DNA of 64,000 bases from Velamenicoccus sp964471325 (GTDB lineage Bacteria; Omnitrophota; Gorgyraeia; Velamenicoccales; Velamenicoccaceae). Below, in pieces: positions 60,650-64,000 of the stretch. The stretch covers positions 62,001 through 126,000 of the forward strand of contig CAYYFL010000002.1 in NCBI GenBank assembly GCA_964471325.1, written 5' to 3'. Under the pieces are notes generated by a model. That model saw nothing but the letters and a program-made list of their open reading frames with translations, was not told the DNA's origin and did no database searches. Every line of letters begins with the position of its first letter. Position 1 is the stretch's first letter. The position numbers were made by a program, and so were the translations under genes.

Positions 60650-60824
60650 TGAACACCTCCTTAATCCCACCTCCGGTGGGATTAGCTCCGAGCGTATCTT
60701 GGAAATATCTGGCTGCCCGTCCGAGCCCTGCGAGGACTGGTCGCAGACAGATATTGACAAGATGCAAACGCGAGGAGTAACGTTAACTTTCCCAAAGCCT
60801 CGCCTTCTCTGATCCCGCTCAACT

Positions 60825-61208
60825 TTAACCTTCTTCTGCCTCTGTCGCTTTCAGTATCCTTGCCATGCTCATGAGACGCTGCCTGTCAAAAGCAACGCCG
60901 GTACGCCAGAGAGGTCCATCCGCTTTCGACCACACAACGCGCCCCAGAAGATGCATGGGCTCAAAACCGTCCGGAAAATCCAACCACAACTCCAACGGCG
61001 TTTTGGGCCGCAGCTCGCGGACAGTGTCCATGCAGGTCCCACCGCCGCTGATATCCTTGCACGCTCCTTCCCCTCGTGTGCCGATTTTCAGGTCCTTGAA
61101 GTGAACAGGGACCCTCTTCACGAGAAAACGGCAGAATGTCCGCTTGTCATCCGGTCCCGGCAGATCGCCGGGGACAATTTCAAGTTCGTTTCTTTTTGTC
61201 TTAGGCAT
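60825..61208 (-). CDS. PilZ-domain protein
   Basis: 127 aa with AGGAGGTAGAATAAAATC before the ATG. KRTFCRFLVKRVPVHF carries RxxxR-like CRFLVKR and CKDISGGGTCMDTVRE the DxSxxG motif; ELWLDFPDGFEPMHLLGRVV continues the beta barrel. The RxxxR is weaker than in the neighbour. The pair of PilZ proteins may respond to cyclic-di-GMP together. Confidence 0.8.
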   Translation of the reverse strand: MPKTKRNELEIVPGDLPGPDDKRTFCRFLVKRVPVHFKDLKIGTRGEGACKDISGGGTCMDTVRELRPKTPLELWLDFPDGFEPMHLLGRVVWSKADGPLWRTGVAFDRQRLMSMARILKATEAEEG

Positions 61209-61297
61209 GATTTTATTCTACCTCCTTTCCGAAGATTTTTGAAGATAAATCTCATGCTTCTAACTCATTGCAAATCCCCAAGTTATCGTGGAATCCT

Positions 61298-61434
61298 CCC
61301 GGACTTTAAGCCCGGGGCTCCTTTTTTCTTGGGAACAATTCCCCTCGCAATCCTACGGCTGCCCTCCCCCGGGGGTTCCCTCCCAGAGGCAACCGCCATT
61401 CATCTCCGATCACGGCCGGGAAATTCTGGCCGTG
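61298..61434. repeat. hairpins in the leader of the PilZ gene
   Basis: The gap 61209-61449 has no gene. CCCGG-(TTTAAG)-CCGGG (61298-61316) and CACGGCC/GGCCGTG (61411-61434) are inverted repeats. The first has AAAAAAG beside it in the minus reading. The second may be a terminator of the GNAT/M48 gene, but lacks a U-tract. A structured leader RNA is possible. Confidence 0.45.
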
Positions 61435-61449
61435 AAATCAAGAGACCTC

Positions 61450-64000
61450 TCAGGGGATCCTTATGATTGCGCCTGTCCCCACCTCCTCTCTATCACCTGC
61501 CTGAGCTGACAGGGAACCTCGTCCGTCGAAATCCTCAATCGTATAAAGGCCGCCCCGAAGCGCTGAAAGATCGGATACGAACACACGGTTGCCGCCCGAC
61601 AGCTCATCGTCAAAACCAAATAAAGGCACGGACACCGACGACAAACGAGAGACGGCGCCGGCTGCCGGGCCGGAGGAAACAGCCGAAAAATTCAGGTTCA
61701 TTACATCCTGTTGCCGACGTCCTGAGCGGAGCGAAGGGCTGGAGATCGAGCTATCCGAGTCGTCACCAACCTGACCTCCGGAAACTGAAACCATCCGGTT
61801 GATCTCCGTCTTGAGCGTCTGGGTGATGAACGGCACAAAATTCTGCGGCACCCAGTCCGGCGATTCGGCGATCGTGACCAAGGGCGTGGTCACGCCGCTC
61901 GCAGTAAACAAACGCTTCAGGAACCATGTAATTACTTGCCCCAGTTCTGATTCAATCTCCTGCCGGGGTGAACCGAAGGCGATCTTGCGGTAAACCTCTG
62001 ATTTCATATTGCCCTGCTCGACAAAATAATCCTCGTCGATATCGACCAGAACGGGCCTCTGTTCCCGGCGGAAATCAGGAAGGTCGGACAACCGCAAGAC
62101 ATGAACGCTGATGCGCCGGCTGTTCACAACCATTTCTCTTTCCGACGGCTTGTCTTCGCTGTGCGACGGGACCACATAATAAATCTCATCGATCATGCCG
62201 TAATAGACGGCCGGATGGATAAAACTCCCTTCCTTGAAACGCAGGCCCCACAGATCGGCATCCGCGCATTCTTCCCAGCCTGCGGCTGCCGGAACAGCCG
62301 TATCCGCGTGGGCATCGGCATGGATCAGAACGGCACCCTTGACGCCCGCAAGCGCCCAGGTGTTAAAAGCCAAGCCGTGATCGGGCATCACCTGGACATG
62401 CGGTTTGCCAGCGACCGGCCCAACAACGGCACCGGCGGGCGACGAGAGGGATTTGATTTCTTTCTGGATGGCTGCCACCCTTTCTGCAAAAGGCGGATGC
62501 GTTTTCAAAATCTTCCGGCGGTCTTCTTCCCCGTCTTCCTGGACGGCCTCTTTGTCTCTTTGAAACCTGTCCTGAGACGCAAGCCTCAGAAACAGCTGGA
62601 TCGACGGCTGATCAAGGAAATGGGACTCGAGCTTGGCGAGACTGCTCACCAGCGCCTCCGGCCGGTAGCGGGCTTTCGAGAGGCAATGCACGGCAAAGGC
62701 ATCCGCTTCAAATTCCTGGCGGTGACACAAAACCTCCCAAGGCCCTTTGTTTTCACCGACGGGCCAGCCATGCCTGGACACAAACCTGAGATACTCGAGC
62801 GCATGCTTCTTTCTCTTGTGCCCCAATTCGTGCGCAAGCACGGCGGCCAGTTCGTGGTCGTCGAGAGCGCGCACGGTAGGCTGCCCCAAAAAGATAAAGG
62901 AACCTGTCACCGAAGCGTTGTATTCGTCGATCCACTGTTCACCCTTGCTGACAAGCAGCGGTTGACGGCCGGCGATGCGGCTCTTTTTCATCAACCGTTG
63001 TAAAATCCGCCTGGACCGGACATAATCCCCTTCGCTGAAATGCAGAAGCTTGTAAGCACAGAATATCTCCAACGCCCGTCGGGCCTCTTCCATCTTGAGA
63101 TAGTACTTTGCCCACATCATGAAGTCCGGCGTCTCCGGCAATGTCAGCAAAAGCCTCAAGGCCATGACCTGGTCGGTAAGCGCAGCATAATCTTTCTGAA
63201 GATCAAGCCACTCTGTGAAATTTTTAAAGAAAAGGAGGGGGATTCTTTCCTGCCTGAAGGCCTCCATGGTCCTTCCAATCCTCTCGCTGCGGAAACGCAG
63301 CGTCCTTCTCTCCACAGGGACGGCAGGGGAAGATAAGCTGTTGCCTGAATCAATCCGGCCGGCTCCCCGGGGAGGCGCGACCAGAAAAACCAGGCGGCCG
63401 TCCGGCTGCGCCGCGAGGGAAAGACCGCCGGACGATGTCCAGGAGACATCGTCCAGAAGAGAAAAGTTGATGATATCGCCGTATCCGCCGCGCAGGACGG
63501 CCGGCCTTCTCTCCGGCTTGATGAATCTCATGTAAAGGCTGCAGTCGCCGGTCCTGCCGTTGACGACGGAAAACATCGTCTTGCCGTGATTCATGGTCAA
63601 CCTGAGGGCTGAAGCATAAAGGATGCTGCCGAGGGCCTGCCTGCGGTACCCCTCCTTAACACCAAGGGCATAGCAATCCTGGAATTCCGCTCCCTGTTTT
63701 GCGAACGCGGAGGTCCGCGCGGCATGCAACATCTTGCTGACAGAACCGCTGTCGCCGCCCCATATTTTTAAAGCGCCTCGGCGGGCCTCAAACAAACCCT
63801 CGTCCATGTCTTCCTGATGGTATGCCATATGCATGAAGCCATCGGACGGCGTAAAACCGACATCCACATAACCCACCAGATCCATGACCTGGCGGCGAGG
63901 CGATACATCAAAGGCCTCGACCGTCAAACCCGTCACGTAACGCGCATCCGCCCCTACGCACAGCATCTCGCTGAAGAGAAAACCGTAATCCCTGCCGCCG
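61450..64000 (-). CDS. GNAT / M48 metallopeptidase / UPF0489 fusion protein (start outside window)
   Basis: At least 849 aa; the frame is open to the right edge, so the N-terminus is missing. About residues 95-145 look like a GNAT acetyltransferase (CYALGVKEGYRRQALGSIL). Residues about 320-500 form an M48 peptidase: LAAVLAHELGHKRKKHALEY (HExxH at 62818-62832) and HRQEFEADAFAVHCLS with the third zinc ligand. After about 550 comes a UPF0489-like ureohydrolase-fold part: GAVLIHADAHADTAVP and RPVLVDIDEDYFVEQ. No signal peptide or membrane helix is visible. SSPSLRSGRRQQD comes from a repeat element in frame. Function unknown. Confidence 0.78.
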   Translation of the reverse strand, partial: GGRDYGFLFSEMLCVGADARYVTGLTVEAFDVSPRRQVMDLVGYVDVGFTPSDGFMHMAYHQEDMDEGLFEARRGALKIWGGDSGSVSKMLHAARTSAFAKQGAEFQDCYALGVKEGYRRQALGSILYASALRLTMNHGKTMFSVVNGRTGDCSLYMRFIKPERRPAVLRGGYGDIINFSLLDDVSWTSSGGLSLAAQPDGRLVFLVAPPRGAGRIDSGNSLSSPAVPVERRTLRFRSERIGRTMEAFRQERIPLLFFKNFTEWLDLQKDYAALTDQVMALRLLLTLPETPDFMMWAKYYLKMEEARRALEIFCAYKLLHFSEGDYVRSRRILQRLMKKSRIAGRQPLLVSKGEQWIDEYNASVTGSFIFLGQPTVRALDDHELAAVLAHELGHKRKKHALEYLRFVSRHGWPVGENKGPWEVLCHRQEFEADAFAVHCLSKARYRPEALVSSLAKLESHFLDQPSIQLFLRLASQDRFQRDKEAVQEDGEEDRRKILKTHPPFAERVAAIQKEIKSLSSPAGAVVGPVAGKPHVQVMPDHGLAFNTWALAGVKGAVLIHADAHADTAVPAAAGWEECADADLWGLRFKEGSFIHPAVYYGMIDEIYYVVPSHSEDKPSEREMVVNSRRISVHVLRLSDLPDFRREQRPVLVDIDEDYFVEQGNMKSEVYRKIAFGSPRQEIESELGQVITWFLKRLFTASGVTTPLVTIAESPDWVPQNFVPFITQTLKTEINRMVSVSGGQVGDDSDSSISSPSLRSGRRQQDVMNLNFSAVSSGPAAGAVSRLSSVSVPLFGFDDELSGGNRVFVSDLSALRGGLYTIEDFDGRGSLSAQAGDREEVGTGAIIRIP
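61720..61740. repeat. short dispersed repeat in the GNAT/M48 gene
   Basis: TCCTGAGCGGAGCGAAGGG on plus, encoding part of a Ser/Arg stretch. It resembles the repeat at 17749-17785. The gene keeps its frame. Confidence 0.55.

Noticed and set aside
61209..61449. Cyclic-di-GMP riboswitch ahead of the PilZ genes
   Set aside because: The region is structured but the conserved GEMM-I sequence blocks were not found.
1..64000. tRNA, rRNA, transposase or prophage genes
   Set aside because: I looked for tRNA-like T-arm motifs, DDE transposase and integrase-like frames and saw none that could be supported.

Overview
The window reads as a chromosomal piece of an uncultivated Gram-negative bacterium, most likely Candidatus Omnitrophota (Omnitrophica/WOR-2). 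The Gram-negative reading rests on a TonB-dependent receptor, a tripartite RND pump and a TolC-like protein. The Omnitrophota reading is inference from the gene mix (long Cas12b, K+-type pyrophosphatase, GH94/GH116 and PilZ genes, many short palindromic repeats) and from my recollection that type V-B loci occur in that phylum. Every convincing protein gene lies on the minus strand. No rRNA or tRNA gene was seen.

Region by region, in transcription order (right to left). 64000-60275: an edge-truncated GNAT/M48 peptidase/UPF0489 fusion and two PilZ proteins. 59700-39444: a carbohydrate locus with a GH94 phosphorylase, an ABC sugar importer without its ATPase, two clan GH-A glycosidases, a two-repeat carbohydrate-binding-like protein, a TPR protein, a GH116 glycosidase, ROK and LacI regulators, and a MetE/UROD-like protein. 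39206-31508: a secreted acidic protein, HAD phosphatase, YggT, two CNNM/CorC proteins, a thioredoxin-CcdA fusion and a membrane pyrophosphatase.

31182-21931 is a visibly AT-richer accessory island. It holds a RhuM-Fic protein, an unknown 143-aa gene, a complete type V-B CRISPR-Cas locus (cas12b, a cas4-cas1 fusion broken at a T7 run, cas2), a tracrRNA candidate with its own promoter, and an array of 13 perfect 36-bp repeats plus one shrunken terminal repeat that runs into an intrinsic terminator. Terminal repeat, terminator and tracrRNA layout all indicate transcription of the array from the minus strand, collinear with the cas genes.

21890-7112: a metal-handling block with YgiQ, FeoA, FeoB, a PP-loop sulfur-transfer-like protein, a small zinc ribbon, then a CsoR-controlled CusABC-type copper efflux operon that continues into a CuA cupredoxin, an RnfD/NqrB-like membrane protein, an ArsB/NhaD-type transporter and a TRASH-domain protein. 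7090-1: a promoter-led sulfur/Fe-S operon with an IscR-like Rrf2 regulator, PfpI, Nfu, LarE, NifS, a TonB receptor, MnmA and NadA (cut by the window edge).

Short palindromic and low-complexity repeats sit between genes and in places inside them. Some supply coding sequence: two in-frame insertions, two signal peptides and one C-terminus.
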